NCBI GenBank assembly: GCA_025356435.1
Contig: JANXSY010000204.1
Span: forward strand, 1 to 63,444
DNA: 63,444 nt
Source: Isosphaeraceae bacterium
GTDB taxonomy: Bacteria; Planctomycetota; Planctomycetia; Isosphaerales; Isosphaeraceae
Direction: 5' to 3'
This document shows, piece by piece, positions 43,768 through 53,696 of this stretch. A program made the translations under genes and the position numbers. The notes under the pieces were generated by a model. That model had not been told where the DNA came from. It ran no database searches and saw only the letters and a program-made list of their open reading frames with translations. Positions within the stretch are counted from its first letter, which is position 1. Every line of letters begins with the position of its first letter.

Positions 43768-45594
43768 TCACGTCCCGACCGCCATAAGCTCCTCGACTAC
43801 CCCGGGCTGTCGGCCGAGCTTCGTCACGCCCGACTCGGGCACCCGGCCCATGCAGCGGTCGAAGGTCTTCACGGTCATCCAGAACAGGAATGCGGCGATC
43901 GCCAGCTTGACCAGGACGGTGGTACCCAGCGCGATCCAGAGGAGCGTCCGGGGTAAGAATGAAAGTTGCATCTGCTCCTGGATCACCTCGACCGGTCCGT
44001 AGAGCGGGCTGATCGCGCACACGGCGCACATGAGCCAGCGATTGTGCTCGTTCGTGGGATAGGGCTGCATCGGGAAGAACCGATACCAGAGCGACTGGAC
44101 CAGGAACATCCAGCCGAGCCCGATCGCGAGAAATGCGATGACGCTGGTCGCGACCGCCCGGCCTAGCCTGCGGACCCAGGTCGAAAGCGCCACGCCAAGG
44201 CTAACGATCATCGCCCCCGACGCCAGAAAATCGGCCGGGCAGAGCAGTCCCGAGACGATCCGGTCGGTGAGACTCAGCGGGACCGCCTCGTAAGTGAACC
44301 TCACCGTCTTGGTGTAAGAGGGCAGGTCAGGCGTCGTCACGGCGAGGAACGATGCACAATAGAGCGGCATGAGTGCGAGGACGAGCACCCAGCGATATGT
44401 CCCCCACCACTTGCCGACAACGATCGAGCGCGTCGACATTGGCGTGGCCAGGAGCACGTCGAGGCTCGACCGGACCCGTTCCTCCGCGAGCGCCGTGGGT
44501 GCGATCGCGCTGACCATCAGCAGGCCGAAGAAGATCTGGAACACGAAGCCGAAGGGCAGGGGGTTCGGCCGGTCCTCGACGCCGTTGCGGATGATGTCGA
44601 CCGTGCCCCACGCCGCCAGGCCCCACGTGCTGATGAACAGAATAGCCCAGATAAGGCGGGCGAGTCGAGAGGGCCGCGACCGATGCCACTCGCGCCAGAG
44701 AACGGGGTTGGCGTCGAGCGTCGGCCCCGGGAGCGAGGGCAACCTTCGCCCCACCGCGGACCCTCGCTTCAGGGCCTTCTCCGGCCGTCCCGCCTGCGCC
44801 ACGACCTCTCGCCGCAAGGTCAGAATCGACAGCGCCGTGAGCCCCGCCGAGGTTGCCAACGCTCCCGCGAAGAAGATCACATAATCCAAAGGCCCGACGA
44901 ACCCCGGCTTGCTGTAGGGGCCGAAGGTGAGCACGAACGGGTTGAGCTTCTGGAACCAATCGGGCGGAGCCATCCACCCGCCGTACTGGTTCATGTTCCA
45001 CCAGATCGGCAGCAAGACCAGACCGAGGCACTCGATCATGTAAACCGCCATCAAGACCTCGTGGCTCTTCTTGGCGCGCACCGAGATCGCCATCGCCAGC
45101 GCGCAGCCGAGCAGGGTCAACGCGACCGACACGACTAACGCGCCAAAGAGTGCATCGAAGTCGATCCCCCCCAGGAGCGCGGCAAGGGCCGTCACCGGCA
45201 CGCCGCAGGCGATCAGGCCGAACACCGGCGCGAGCCGCGAGCCAAGCTTGCCGAGCACAATTTCGGAATCGGAGAGGTCTGTTACCATCATGTGCAGGAG
45301 CGTGCCCCGTGCCCGATCCATGCAGATCGACCCCGCCGCCGCCGCCGGCGCGGCGAGCATCACGAGTGTGATCTCGATCCCTGTCAGCGCGTAGAAGAAC
45401 CCCTGCCCGATCAGCGCCATCTGCTGGAAGGTACGCACCGGTGCCGCGCCCCGATCCTCCGATACCCACACCAGCGTCATGCCGATCAGCAGGCAGAGCA
45501 CAAACAGCGAGCGCCCCGCGTAGACCTGCCACCGTCGCGCGTTCAGCAACGACTCATAGACGAAGACCGGCCCCAAGCCCCACCGCTCTCGCAT
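43768..45594 (-). CDS. double ABC-2 type permease
   Basis: Start at ATG 45594 (608 residues) with GGGGGA upstream. About twelve membrane segments in two similar halves. Each half has a cytoplasmic motif of the ABC-2 permease type: DRARGTLLHMMVTDLSDSEI with VLGK in the first, and EERVRSSLDVLLATPMSTRS with IVVGKW in the second. This implies fusion or duplication of two permease subunits. No ATPase gene is adjacent, so the nucleotide-binding subunit must be encoded elsewhere. Probable export of a lipid, polysaccharide or peptide. A divergent gene starts at 45781. Confidence 0.85.
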   Translation of the reverse strand: MRERWGLGPVFVYESLLNARRWQVYAGRSLFVLCLLIGMTLVWVSEDRGAAPVRTFQQMALIGQGFFYALTGIEITLVMLAAPAAAAGSICMDRARGTLLHMMVTDLSDSEIVLGKLGSRLAPVFGLIACGVPVTALAALLGGIDFDALFGALVVSVALTLLGCALAMAISVRAKKSHEVLMAVYMIECLGLVLLPIWWNMNQYGGWMAPPDWFQKLNPFVLTFGPYSKPGFVGPLDYVIFFAGALATSAGLTALSILTLRREVVAQAGRPEKALKRGSAVGRRLPSLPGPTLDANPVLWREWHRSRPSRLARLIWAILFISTWGLAAWGTVDIIRNGVEDRPNPLPFGFVFQIFFGLLMVSAIAPTALAEERVRSSLDVLLATPMSTRSIVVGKWWGTYRWVLVLALMPLYCASFLAVTTPDLPSYTKTVRFTYEAVPLSLTDRIVSGLLCPADFLASGAMIVSLGVALSTWVRRLGRAVATSVIAFLAIGLGWMFLVQSLWYRFFPMQPYPTNEHNRWLMCAVCAISPLYGPVEVIQEQMQLSFLPRTLLWIALGTTVLVKLAIAAFLFWMTVKTFDRCMGRVPESGVTKLGRQPGVVEELMAVGT

Positions 45595-45780
45595 GGCAAA
45601 TCCCCCCACGCCGGAGTCCCTCGGCCCGCCAAGACCTAAATCATACATTAGTCAGAGGCCGAGGGGCAGTGTTCAACATTTCGCGAATTCGGATGTCGTC
45701 CTGGCCTGGCCAACGCGGTATAATCAGTGATAATCCCGCCAGCCCTCCCGCTCCGAATATTCACCCGAGGACGGCAGCCG

Positions 45781-48700
45781 ATGAGCCATCCGACCGCCGC
45801 ACATCTCACGTTAACGGCCGCCTTGCTTGCGTGCGCCATGGCATCGGCTGCCGAGGGGCCAACCGCGCGGACGATCGATTTCAATCGCGAGATCCGGCCG
45901 ATCCTCTCGAACGCCTGCTTCACATGCCACGGTCCCGACGCCAACAAGCGCAAGGGCGTGAGCAAGCCCTTCCGCCTCGACACCGAGGAAGGGGCCTTCG
46001 CCGACCTTGGTGGCTATGCCGCGATCGTCCGGGGCAAGCCCGAAGAGAGCGAGGCGATCGACCGGATCAAGTCAGTCGACTCGAACGAGGTGATGCCGCC
46101 GCCGTCGCACGCCCGCAAGCTCACCCCGCGTGAGGTCGAACTGCTCAACGACTGGGTGAAGCAAGGCGCCCCTTATGCCAAGCACTGGTCGTATGTCAAG
46201 CTGACTGTCCCCAAGCCGCCTGAGGTGCGCGATGCGGCCTGGCCGAAGAACGCGATCGACCGCTTCATCCTCACGAAGCTTGAAGCCGAAGGTCTGAAGC
46301 CGTCGCCCGAGGCCGACCGATCAGCGCTAATCCGCCGCGTCGCGCTTGACCTTACCGGTTTGCCTCCGACGCCTGAAGACGTCAAGACGTTTCTCATCGA
46401 CAAGACCCCGGACGCCTACGAACGGCTCGTCGATCGCCTGCTCGCGAAGCCCGCTTATGGCGAACACTGGGGCCGACTCTGGCTCGACCTCGCTCGCTAC
46501 GCCGACTCAGCCGGCTATGCCGACGACCCCCCGCGCACGATCTGGGCCTATCGCGACTATGTGATCCGGTCGTTCAACACCAACAAGCCCTTCGATCAAT
46601 TCACGATCGAACAGCTCGCGGGTGACCTGCTGCCGAACCCGACCGAGGAACAACTCGTCGCGACCTCGTTCCACCGCAACACGCTGACGAACAACGAGGG
46701 CGGCACGATCGACGAGGAGTTTCGCAACGTCGCCGTCGTCGACCGGGTCAACACGACGATGGCCGTCTGGATGGGCACCACGCTCGCCTGTGCCCAGTGC
46801 CACGACCACAAATATGATCCCCTGTCTCAGAAAGACTACTATCGCTTCTTCGCCTTCCTCAACAACAGCCAGGACGCCGACCGCACCGACGAAAGCCCAC
46901 TCTTGATGCTCTACGGTGACGCCCAGAAGCGGCAGAAAGCCGACTGGCAAGGGGAGATCGCGCGGCTGGAGACAACCCTCAAAACCCCCACGCCCGCGAT
47001 CCTCGCCGGGCAGAAGCGCTGGGAAGAGTCGTATGCGGCCGGACCGACCTGGACCACGATCAAGCCCGCGACGGCCGCCTCGAAGAGCGGGGTCAAGCTG
47101 ACGACTCTCGATGATAGGACGATCCTGGCTGACTCGAAGGCCAAGACCGATATCTACACGCTTTCGCTGCCGATCGACTCGAAGCGACTGACCGCGCTGC
47201 GGCTCGAAACCTTCCCCGACGACGCTCGCCCCGGCAAGGCCGCGACCCGCGCGTTCGGCAACTTCGTCGTCTCTCGGGTGCTGGCGACGATCGCGCCGCC
47301 GAAGGGCAAGACGACCGCCGCACGCTATGTCCGGATCGAGCTTCCCGGCAAGTCGAAGATCCTCTCGATAGCCGAGGTTCAGGTCTTCAACGGTTCGGAG
47401 AACGTCGCCCTGCGTGGTGAGGCCAGTCAGAGCAGCGTCGCCTTTGACGGCCCTGCCAAGCTCGCGATCGACGGCAAGACCGACGGCCGTTTCGCCGAGG
47501 CGAAGTCGACCACGAATACCGCCGTCTCCGACGACCCCTGGTGGGAGGTTGACCTCAAATCGACGCGGCCCGTTGACCGGGTGATGGTCTGGAACCGGAC
47601 CGATCCAGGAATCGAGTCACGTCTGAGCGACTTCCGCGTGATCCTCCTCGACGAGGCGCACCAGCCGGTCTGGTCGCAATCGGTCGCCAAGACGCCCCTC
47701 CCGAGCACTGAGCTTGCGGTGAGCGGGACGCGGCCGGTCACGTTCTCGGTCGCGCTCGCCGACTACTCGCAGCCGGGCTTCGATGCCGCGAGCCTCCTTG
47801 ACAACAAGAGCGTCACCGAGAAGGGCTGGGCTGTCGCCGATCAGGTCGCCCGGCCGCACACGCTGACGCTCGTCCCCAAGGCCACCGTCGAGGTCGAGCC
47901 CGGCTCGACGCTCACGGTGACGATCGAACAGTTGTACAAGTCCGAAAACCACACGATCGGCCGGTTCCGGCTCGCGACGTCCGACGACCCGAAAGCGGTC
48001 GAGTTCGCAGGGACGCCCGACGCCGTCGCCAAGGACCTCAAGACGCCCATCAAGGACCGCACCGACGCCCAGCGCGGTGAGCTGACGACCTATTACCTGA
48101 CGTCTGTCGCTCCCGAGTGGAAGCCGGTCCGAGAGCGGCTCGCGAGCCTTAAAGTGCAGCTCGCCGCGATGAAGCCCGAGACGACCGTGCCGATCCTCCG
48201 CGAGATGGAGCAGGGGGCCAGGCGCAAGACCAAGCTCCAGCGCCGAGGCAATTATCAAGACCTCGGCGACGAGCTGACCGAAGGCGTCCCGGCCGTCTTC
48301 CCGCCGTTGGCCGCAGACGCCTCCAGAGACCGCCTCACCCTCGCGCGATGGCTCGTCAGCCCTGACAACCCGATGACCGCCCGGGTGATCGCCAACCGCT
48401 ACTGGGAGCAGATTTTTGGCACCGGCATCGTCGCCACGAGCGAAGATTTCGGGGCACAGGGAGACCTCCCTTCGCATCCCGAATTGCTCGACTGGCTGGC
48501 CACAGACCTCTCTGGCAACCGTTGGGACCTCAAGCGGTTCCTCCGGCTCCTGGTCACGTCGGCAGCCTACCGACAGACCTCCAAAGTCTCACCCGACCAG
48601 ACCCAGCGCGATCCCGACAACCGTCTTCTGGCGCGCGGGCCTCGGGTGAGGCTCTCGGCCGAGATGGTCCGCGACCAGGCGCTCGCGGTCTCCGGCCTGC

Positions 48701-49266
48701 TCAGCCCGAAGATGTTTGGCCCGCCCGTCAAGCCGCCGCAGCCGTCGGCCGGCCTGAGTGCGGCGTTCGGCGGCAGCGTCGATTGGGAGACGAGCAAGGG
48801 CGAAGACCGCTTCCGTCGCGGCCTCTACACGACGTGGAGACGTTCGAGCCCGTATCCCTCAATGGCCACCTTCGACGCCCCGAACCGCGAGACCTGCACC
48901 CTCCGCCGGACCCGCACGAACACGCCGCTTCAGGCACTCGTGACCATGAATGATCCCGTCTATGTCGAGGCCGCGCAGGCCCTCGGCCGCCGAATGATCG
49001 CGGCTGGCCCTACCCCACTCGACAGGGTGAATCAGGGCTTCCGGCTCTGCCTCATCCGCGACCCCAGCGCCGACGAGGCCCGCCGACTCGTCACGCTCTT
49101 CGAGACCGCGCGTGTGGAGTTCGCCAAGGACGAGGCCAAGGCCAAACGCCTCGCCACCGAGCCGATCGGCCCCGCGCCGGGAGATGCCAACCTCGCCGAC
49201 CTCGCCGCCTGGACGGTCGTCGGCAACGTACTGCTCAACCTCGACGAAATGATCATGAAGCGATAA
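45781..49266 (+). CDS. DUF1549/DUF1553 planctomycete cytochrome protein with discoidin-like insert
   Basis: Start at ATG 45781 (1161 residues) with GAGGACGG upstream and a signal peptide to about residue 24. Domains: a planctomycete cytochrome c with C46-F-T-C-H50 ([13 protein letters not shown]); DUF1549 (about 150-360) that includes a second heme-type C337-A-Q-C-H341 and [16 protein letters not shown]; an inserted discoidin-like domain (about 505-645, [20 protein letters not shown] and [20 protein letters not shown]); and DUF1553 (about 850-1100, [20 protein letters not shown]). It pairs with the DUF1501 gene 20 bases downstream. Likely involved in periplasmic polysaccharide metabolism; function of these domains is unproven. 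Confidence 0.92.
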   Translation: MSHPTAAHLTLTAALLACAMASAAEGPTARTIDFNREIRPILSNACFTCHGPDANKRKGVSKPFRLDTEEGAFADLGGYAAIVRGKPEESEAIDRIKSVDSNEVMPPPSHARKLTPREVELLNDWVKQGAPYAKHWSYVKLTVPKPPEVRDAAWPKNAIDRFILTKLEAEGLKPSPEADRSALIRRVALDLTGLPPTPEDVKTFLIDKTPDAYERLVDRLLAKPAYGEHWGRLWLDLARYADSAGYADDPPRTIWAYRDYVIRSFNTNKPFDQFTIEQLAGDLLPNPTEEQLVATSFHRNTLTNNEGGTIDEEFRNVAVVDRVNTTMAVWMGTTLACAQCHDHKYDPLSQKDYYRFFAFLNNSQDADRTDESPLLMLYGDAQKRQKADWQGEIARLETTLKTPTPAILAGQKRWEESYAAGPTWTTIKPATAASKSGVKLTTLDDRTILADSKAKTDIYTLSLPIDSKRLTALRLETFPDDARPGKAATRAFGNFVVSRVLATIAPPKGKTTAARYVRIELPGKSKILSIAEVQVFNGSENVALRGEASQSSVAFDGPAKLAIDGKTDGRFAEAKSTTNTAVSDDPWWEVDLKSTRPVDRVMVWNRTDPGIESRLSDFRVILLDEAHQPVWSQSVAKTPLPSTELAVSGTRPVTFSVALADYSQPGFDAASLLDNKSVTEKGWAVADQVARPHTLTLVPKATVEVEPGSTLTVTIEQLYKSENHTIGRFRLATSDDPKAVEFAGTPDAVAKDLKTPIKDRTDAQRGELTTYYLTSVAPEWKPVRERLASLKVQLAAMKPETTVPILREMEQGARRKTKLQRRGNYQDLGDELTEGVPAVFPPLAADASRDRLTLARWLVSPDNPMTARVIANRYWEQIFGTGIVATSEDFGAQGDLPSHPELLDWLATDLSGNRWDLKRFLRLLVTSAAYRQTSKVSPDQTQRDPDNRLLARGPRVRLSAEMVRDQALAVSGLLSPKMFGPPVKPPQPSAGLSAAFGGSVDWETSKGEDRFRRGLYTTWRRSSPYPSMATFDAPNRETCTLRRTRTNTPLQALVTMNDPVYVEAAQALGRRMIAAGPTPLDRVNQGFRLCLIRDPSADEARRLVTLFETARVEFAKDEAKAKRLATEPIGPAPGDANLADLAAWTVVGNVLLNLDEMIMKR

Positions 49267-49286
49267 TTCCCCACGGGGCGACGACC

Positions 49287-50744
49287 ATGAATCTCAAACA
49301 CGAACATGTCGGTCATCTCACTCGTCGGCACTTCTTCAAGGAGAGCCAGGCGGGACTGGGCGCGATCGCGCTGGCGTCGCTGCTGGCGAAGGATGCGCCG
49401 GCCGCCAACGACGCGACGAGGGTTGTCGACCCGCTCTCACCCAAGAAGCCGCCGATGCTCGCGAAGGCGAAGCGGGTGATCTACCTCCACCTCACCGGCT
49501 CGCCTCCGCACCTTGATCTCTATGACTACAAGCCCGAACTCGTCAAACGAACCGGGCAAGACTGCCCCGACGCCTTCTTGAAGGGAAAAACGTTCGCCTT
49601 CACTTCGGGCGTGCCCAAGCTGCTCGGCACGCCCCGCAAGTTTGCCCAGTACGGCAAGGGGGGCGTCTGGATGTCGGACGCGATCCCAAACCTGCACACC
49701 GTCGCCGACGAGATCTGCACGATCCGGTCGATGCATACCGACCAGTTTAATCATGCTCCCGCCGAGCTACTCCTCTACACCGGCTCGGCGCGGTCGGGAC
49801 GGCCCTCGATGGGTTCCTGGCTGACCTATGGCCTCGGCTCTGAGAACGAAAACCTTCCCGGCTTTGTCGTCCTCATTTCGAGCGGTGTCCAGCCGAACGG
49901 CGGTCAGAACTCCTACGGCAGCGGCTTCCTGCCGTCGGTCTATCAAGGCGTGCAGTGCCGTTCCAAGGGCGATCCCGTCCTCTACGCGTCCGACCCCGCG
50001 GGTATGGACCGATCGATGCGCCGAATGAGTCTTGATGCGATGCGCGACCTCAACGAGATGCAGGCCCGCGACCTCGGCCACCCTGAGACCGCCACCCGGA
50101 TCGCGCAATACGAGCTCGCCTTCCGGATGCAGACGGCCGTGCCCGAGGTGATGGACATCAACCGCGAGTCGAAGGCCACGCTCGAAGCCTACGGTGCCCA
50201 GCCCGGCGCGGCGAGCTTCGCCAACAACTGCCTACTCGCCCGGCGACTGGTCGAGCAGGGGGTGCGTTACGTCCAGCTCTTCGACTGGGGCTGGGACTTC
50301 CACGGCACCGGACCCGGCGAGGGACTCCGCGAAGGCTTGACGAACAAGTGCATGACGATGGACAGGCCGATCGCGGCTTTGATCAAAGACCTCAAGCAGC
50401 GCGGCCTGCTCGACGAGACGCTCATCATCTGCGGCGGCGAGTTTGGCCGCACCCCGTTCCGCGAAGGCCGCACTGCCGCCAGCGCCGTCCTCGGCCGTGA
50501 CCACTTCCCTGATTGCTACACGATGTTCCTCGCCGGCGGCGGCATCAAGGGCGGCATGATGCACGGCGAATCCGACGAACTCGGCTTCAGCGTCGCCCGA
50601 GACCCCGTCCACGTCCACGACCTCCAGGCCACGATCCTCCACCAGCTCGGCATCGATCACAAGAAGCTCACCTATCGCTTCCAGGGGCGTGATTATCGCT
50701 TGACGGATGTCGCGGGCACGGTGGTCAAGCCGATCCTGGCGTGA
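49287..50744 (+). CDS. DUF1501 protein, partner of the DUF1549/DUF1553 protein
   Basis: A 485-residue protein with a twin-arginine signal (LTRRHFFKESQAGLGAIALA, about residues 11-30). The domain is of the DUF1501 alkaline-phosphatase-like group: VIYLHLTGSPPHLDLYDYKP, ICTIRSMHTDQFNHAPAELL, ETLIICGGEFGRTPFREGRT and GGGIKGGMMHGESDELGF. It lies 20 bases after the cytochrome gene, the standard planctomycete pair, implying a shared role and export of both to the periplasm. ACGACC precedes the ATG rather than a strong ribosome binding site, so translational coupling is likely. Confidence 0.93.
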   Translation: MNLKHEHVGHLTRRHFFKESQAGLGAIALASLLAKDAPAANDATRVVDPLSPKKPPMLAKAKRVIYLHLTGSPPHLDLYDYKPELVKRTGQDCPDAFLKGKTFAFTSGVPKLLGTPRKFAQYGKGGVWMSDAIPNLHTVADEICTIRSMHTDQFNHAPAELLLYTGSARSGRPSMGSWLTYGLGSENENLPGFVVLISSGVQPNGGQNSYGSGFLPSVYQGVQCRSKGDPVLYASDPAGMDRSMRRMSLDAMRDLNEMQARDLGHPETATRIAQYELAFRMQTAVPEVMDINRESKATLEAYGAQPGAASFANNCLLARRLVEQGVRYVQLFDWGWDFHGTGPGEGLREGLTNKCMTMDRPIAALIKDLKQRGLLDETLIICGGEFGRTPFREGRTAASAVLGRDHFPDCYTMFLAGGGIKGGMMHGESDELGFSVARDPVHVHDLQATILHQLGIDHKKLTYRFQGRDYRLTDVAGTVVKPILA

Positions 50745-50784
50745 GTGGACTTTCGTCCAAGTGAGGTCTTGAGCCCTGCAGTGA

Positions 50785-50810
50785 GTCGACTGGGTCGAGA
50801 CCCAGCCGAC
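50785..50810. terminator. hairpin between convergent DUF1501 genes
   Basis: GTCGACTGGG (50785-50794) pairs with CCCAGCCGAC (50801-50810) apart from one A/C mismatch, with a six-base loop. It lies between the stop at 50744 and the convergent stop at 50814. There is no U-tract, so assignment is tentative. Confidence 0.45.
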
Positions 50811-50813
50811 GTG

Positions 50814-52217
50814 CTACAAGATCGCCCGGATCACTTCGCCCCGGCTGATCGGGAAGGGCCTGCCGAGGGGGTCGGTGTATTCGAGGTCGGGGTGATAGCC
50901 GAGGCAGTGGAAGATCGTGGCGGAGAGATCTTCGGGGCGGACCTTGCCCTCGCGGGGGTAGGCGGCGAATCGGTCGGATGAGCCGTGGATCTGGCCGCCT
51001 CGAACGCCCCCGCCAGCTAGGGCGATCGAGAAGACGTGGCCCCAGTGGTTCCGGCCTCCGCCACCGTCGAGTCGGGGGCTGCGGCCGAACTCGGCCATGC
51101 AGACGACCAGGGTCTCGTCGAGCAATCCGCGACCGCTCAGGTCTTCGATCAGGGCCGAAAACGCCTGATCGGTCGGCGGGGCGAGGACGTTTTTGAGGCG
51201 GGCCGATTCCTGGGTGTGGCTGTCCCAGCAGGGGTTGGCCATCGGCTCGTCGGCCGCGCGATACCAGTTGACCTGCACGAGCCTCGTCCCCGCCTCGACG
51301 AGCCGGCGAGCCATCAGCACGCCCTGGCCGAATGGGGTCTCGCCGTAGCGCTTGCGGACGGACTCGGGCTCGGCGTCGAGTCGGAACGCCTCGCGGGCTT
51401 TTGAGGAGAGAAGCATGTCAAACGCCTGCCGCGAACGCCGATCTAGGATGTCGCCCGAGGTGTCGTGGCCGGGCCGGTCGAGGCACTGGCGCAGGCCGTC
51501 GAGGAGCGACCGGCGCGTCGCCAGCCGGGTCGGGTCAAGGCCGGCGGGGAGGCTGATCTCGTCGACTCGGTAGCCCTGCGGTGTGGGCTTGGCGTTGAGC
51601 AACCAGGGGTCGGCGGCGCGTCCGAGATATCCGGCATCCTGACCGGGCCAGATGCTGCCGTCACTGTTGAAGATCCGATGCGGGAGCGTGACCGAGGTGG
51701 GCATCGAGCCTCGTCCCGAGGCCACCCGGCCGAAGATCGCCCCCAGGCTCGGCGAGTCGTTGGGGGCACCCGGGTTGGCGTTCTCGAAGTTCATCGGCGC
51801 GTGCGGACGACCCGTGAGCATGTAGTAACCACTCGACGAGTGGGCGTTGTCGCCGGTCGACATCGCGCGGAGGATGCAGAGCTTATCCGCCACCTTCGCC
51901 GTGCCGGGCAACAGCTCGCTGATCGAGAATCCGGGCACCTTGGTCGCGATCGGCTTGAAGTCGCCCCGGACTTCGGCGGGGGCGTCGGGCTTGGGGTCCC
52001 AGGTCGAATGCTGCGGCGGGCCGCCCATCAGGAAGAGGACGATGCACGACTTCGCCCGGCCAAAGCCAGGGTCGAGCGGGTTGGCCTTCGGCTCGGCGGC
52101 GAGCAAATGGCCGAGGTTTAACCCCGATCCAAGCACGCCCAACCCGCCGACGCGCAAGACCTCGCGGCGCGTCAGTCCGTCGCAGAGTCTCGCCCCTCCG
52201 GCTCGCAGATTGAGCAT
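50814..52217 (-). CDS. DUF1501 protein without a cytochrome partner
   Basis: A 467-residue protein with a twin-arginine signal (LTRREVLRVGGLGVLGSGLN, about residues 15-34). DUF1501 motifs: CIVLFLMGGPPQHSTWDPKP, CILRAMSTGDNAHSSSGYYM, GQDAGYLGRAADPWLL, ETLVVCMAEFGRSPRLDGGG and GGGVRGGQIHGSSD. It is closer in layout to the 27662-29041 protein (both have the GQDAG motif) than to its neighbour at 49287. It converges on the DUF1549/DUF1501 pair and belongs to a separate transcript. Divergent from the cation efflux gene. Confidence 0.92.
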   Translation of the reverse strand: MLNLRAGGARLCDGLTRREVLRVGGLGVLGSGLNLGHLLAAEPKANPLDPGFGRAKSCIVLFLMGGPPQHSTWDPKPDAPAEVRGDFKPIATKVPGFSISELLPGTAKVADKLCILRAMSTGDNAHSSSGYYMLTGRPHAPMNFENANPGAPNDSPSLGAIFGRVASGRGSMPTSVTLPHRIFNSDGSIWPGQDAGYLGRAADPWLLNAKPTPQGYRVDEISLPAGLDPTRLATRRSLLDGLRQCLDRPGHDTSGDILDRRSRQAFDMLLSSKAREAFRLDAEPESVRKRYGETPFGQGVLMARRLVEAGTRLVQVNWYRAADEPMANPCWDSHTQESARLKNVLAPPTDQAFSALIEDLSGRGLLDETLVVCMAEFGRSPRLDGGGGRNHWGHVFSIALAGGGVRGGQIHGSSDRFAAYPREGKVRPEDLSATIFHCLGYHPDLEYTDPLGRPFPISRGEVIRAIL

Positions 52218-52385
52218 CGTCTACCCCGCGACTCGCGCCAAAAACAATTGTTGAATAGGTTGCAGCCTAGCACCCTTCGCCGCCCGATTCAATGGACCTG
52301 GGCGGGCTGGTCTCGTCCCGAGGACCATTGGGTAGTATCCTGTCGGGAGGATCGGGGTCTGTCGCAACGACCTGGAGAGACCGAA

Positions 52386-53270
52386 GTGGGTATCGACGAA
52401 CTCTATCGGCAGGGTCGGCGTGCAGCGGCCTGGGGCCTCTCCGTCAGCGTGGGGCTAGGTGCGGTGAAGCTGATCGGCGGCCTCTTCGGCGGCTCGGTCG
52501 CACTTGTCTCCGACGCGGCCCACTCGCTGGTTGACGCCGTGATCTCGTCGGCCTTGCTCTTTGCCCTGATGATCGCCCAGAGGCCCGCTGACCCCGAACA
52601 TCCTTATGGGCACGGCCGGGTCGAGTCGCTCGCTGGCCAGGCGGTGGCGGTGCTGCTGATCGTGCTGTCGGTCGCGATCGGCTGGTCCGCGATCGCCGGC
52701 CTCAACCGGCCCTATGTTGCGCCCGCAGCCTTCACGCTGGCGATCGCGGCGGCCGGGGCGGTCGTGCAGGAGTTGCTCTATCGGTCGACCAGTCGGGTCG
52801 CGCGGCGGTCGGGATCGGCGGCCTTGCTGGCGACGGCCTGGGACTACCGCCTCGACGCCTTCGGATCAGTTGCCGTCTTGCTCGGCGTGGCGGCCTCCCG
52901 ATGGGGCGGGCCGGGCTGGCACTGGGCCGACCATGCGGCGGCGATTGCCGTGGCGGGCACCATCTTCTGGGTCGGCGCGGGCCTGCTCTGGGAGAACATG
53001 CAGGGACTGATGGATCGCCAGGCCGAGCCTCAGCTCCTCGGCTCGGTGCGAGGAGTCGCCCTGGCTGTGCCGGGGGTCCGCGACGTTGAGAAGCTGCGGG
53101 TCCGCAAGGCGGGTCTGGAGTATCTGGTCGATATCCACGTCGAGGTCGATCCCGAATTGACAGTCCGCCAGGGCCATGACATCGCCCACCGGGTCAAGGC
53201 CCGCCTGATCGCCGAACTCCGCCCGGTCCGCGACGTGCTCGTCCATGTCGAGCCGTCGGACCGGGCGTGA
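52386..53270 (+). CDS. cation diffusion facilitator family transporter
   Basis: Start taken at GTG 52386 (294 residues) behind GGAGAG; the frame runs upstream to 52248 without family similarity. The CDF fold is clear: LSVSVGLGAVKLIGGLFGGS, SVALVSDAAHSLVDAV (metal-site Asp and His), HPYGHGRVESLAG, DYRLDAFGSVAVLLG (second metal-site pair of Asp) and a cytoplasmic C-terminal domain with VPGVRDVEKLRVRKAGLEYL. It would export Zn, Fe, Mn or Co with protons; the metal cannot be assigned. It ends five bases from the convergent small membrane protein gene. Confidence 0.9.
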   Translation: MGIDELYRQGRRAAAWGLSVSVGLGAVKLIGGLFGGSVALVSDAAHSLVDAVISSALLFALMIAQRPADPEHPYGHGRVESLAGQAVAVLLIVLSVAIGWSAIAGLNRPYVAPAAFTLAIAAAGAVVQELLYRSTSRVARRSGSAALLATAWDYRLDAFGSVAVLLGVAASRWGGPGWHWADHAAAIAVAGTIFWVGAGLLWENMQGLMDRQAEPQLLGSVRGVALAVPGVRDVEKLRVRKAGLEYLVDIHVEVDPELTVRQGHDIAHRVKARLIAELRPVRDVLVHVEPSDRA

Positions 53271-53275
53271 GCCGA

Positions 53276-53668
53276 TCACCGGCCCCACCAACCGATGTCG
53301 GATCCTTCATAACCCTCGACGAGAAAAGACCCATCGGTATTGACACTCACCTCGATGTCTCTCCGATCTCGTCGGCCGATTTCGAGTAGCCTCGAAAGTG
53401 CGGTACCGTCAATTGTGTGGCCGTAAATCGTATAGGTCGCGTCGGTCCTCGACGCGATCGGCAGGATGATCCTCCCGCCCTTCGGGACAAAGCCGAGATC
53501 GACTTTCCGCGCCCCCGACTCGATGACGAGGTGGGGGATATCGTCGAAACCGTCGTTCGTGAAGGCAAGCCGAGGCTCGCGCGGCCAGTATGCCATGAAT
53601 TGCTGGACGGCCGCGAGCGAGAGGAGCACGACGAGCACGATCACCAAGGCGGGGGCACGAGTCTTCAT
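53276..53668 (-). CDS. small single-pass membrane protein
   Basis: Start at ATG 53668 (130 residues); GGATTCGCC lies upstream. One N-terminal membrane segment (APALVIVLVVLLSLAAVQQF) followed by a soluble, beta-rich periplasmic part: LAFTNDGFDDIPHLVIESGA, LGFVPKGGRIILP and TIYGHTIDGTALSRLLEIGR. A longer frame through 54010 merely crosses the upstream glycosidase gene. No family recognised. It follows the glycosidase gene with 28 bases between, so it may be its cotranscribed partner. Confidence 0.65.
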   Translation of the reverse strand: MKTRAPALVIVLVVLLSLAAVQQFMAYWPREPRLAFTNDGFDDIPHLVIESGARKVDLGFVPKGGRIILPIASRTDATYTIYGHTIDGTALSRLLEIGRRDRRDIEVSVNTDGSFLVEGYEGSDIGWWGR

Positions 53669-53696
53669 CGAGGCGAATCCTGATTTGACATGCAGG

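Noticed and set aside
43612-43956. Plus-strand frames near 43.6-44.0 kb
   Set aside because: They cross the gap and the ABC permease 3' end, have no signature and show Arg/Ser bias.
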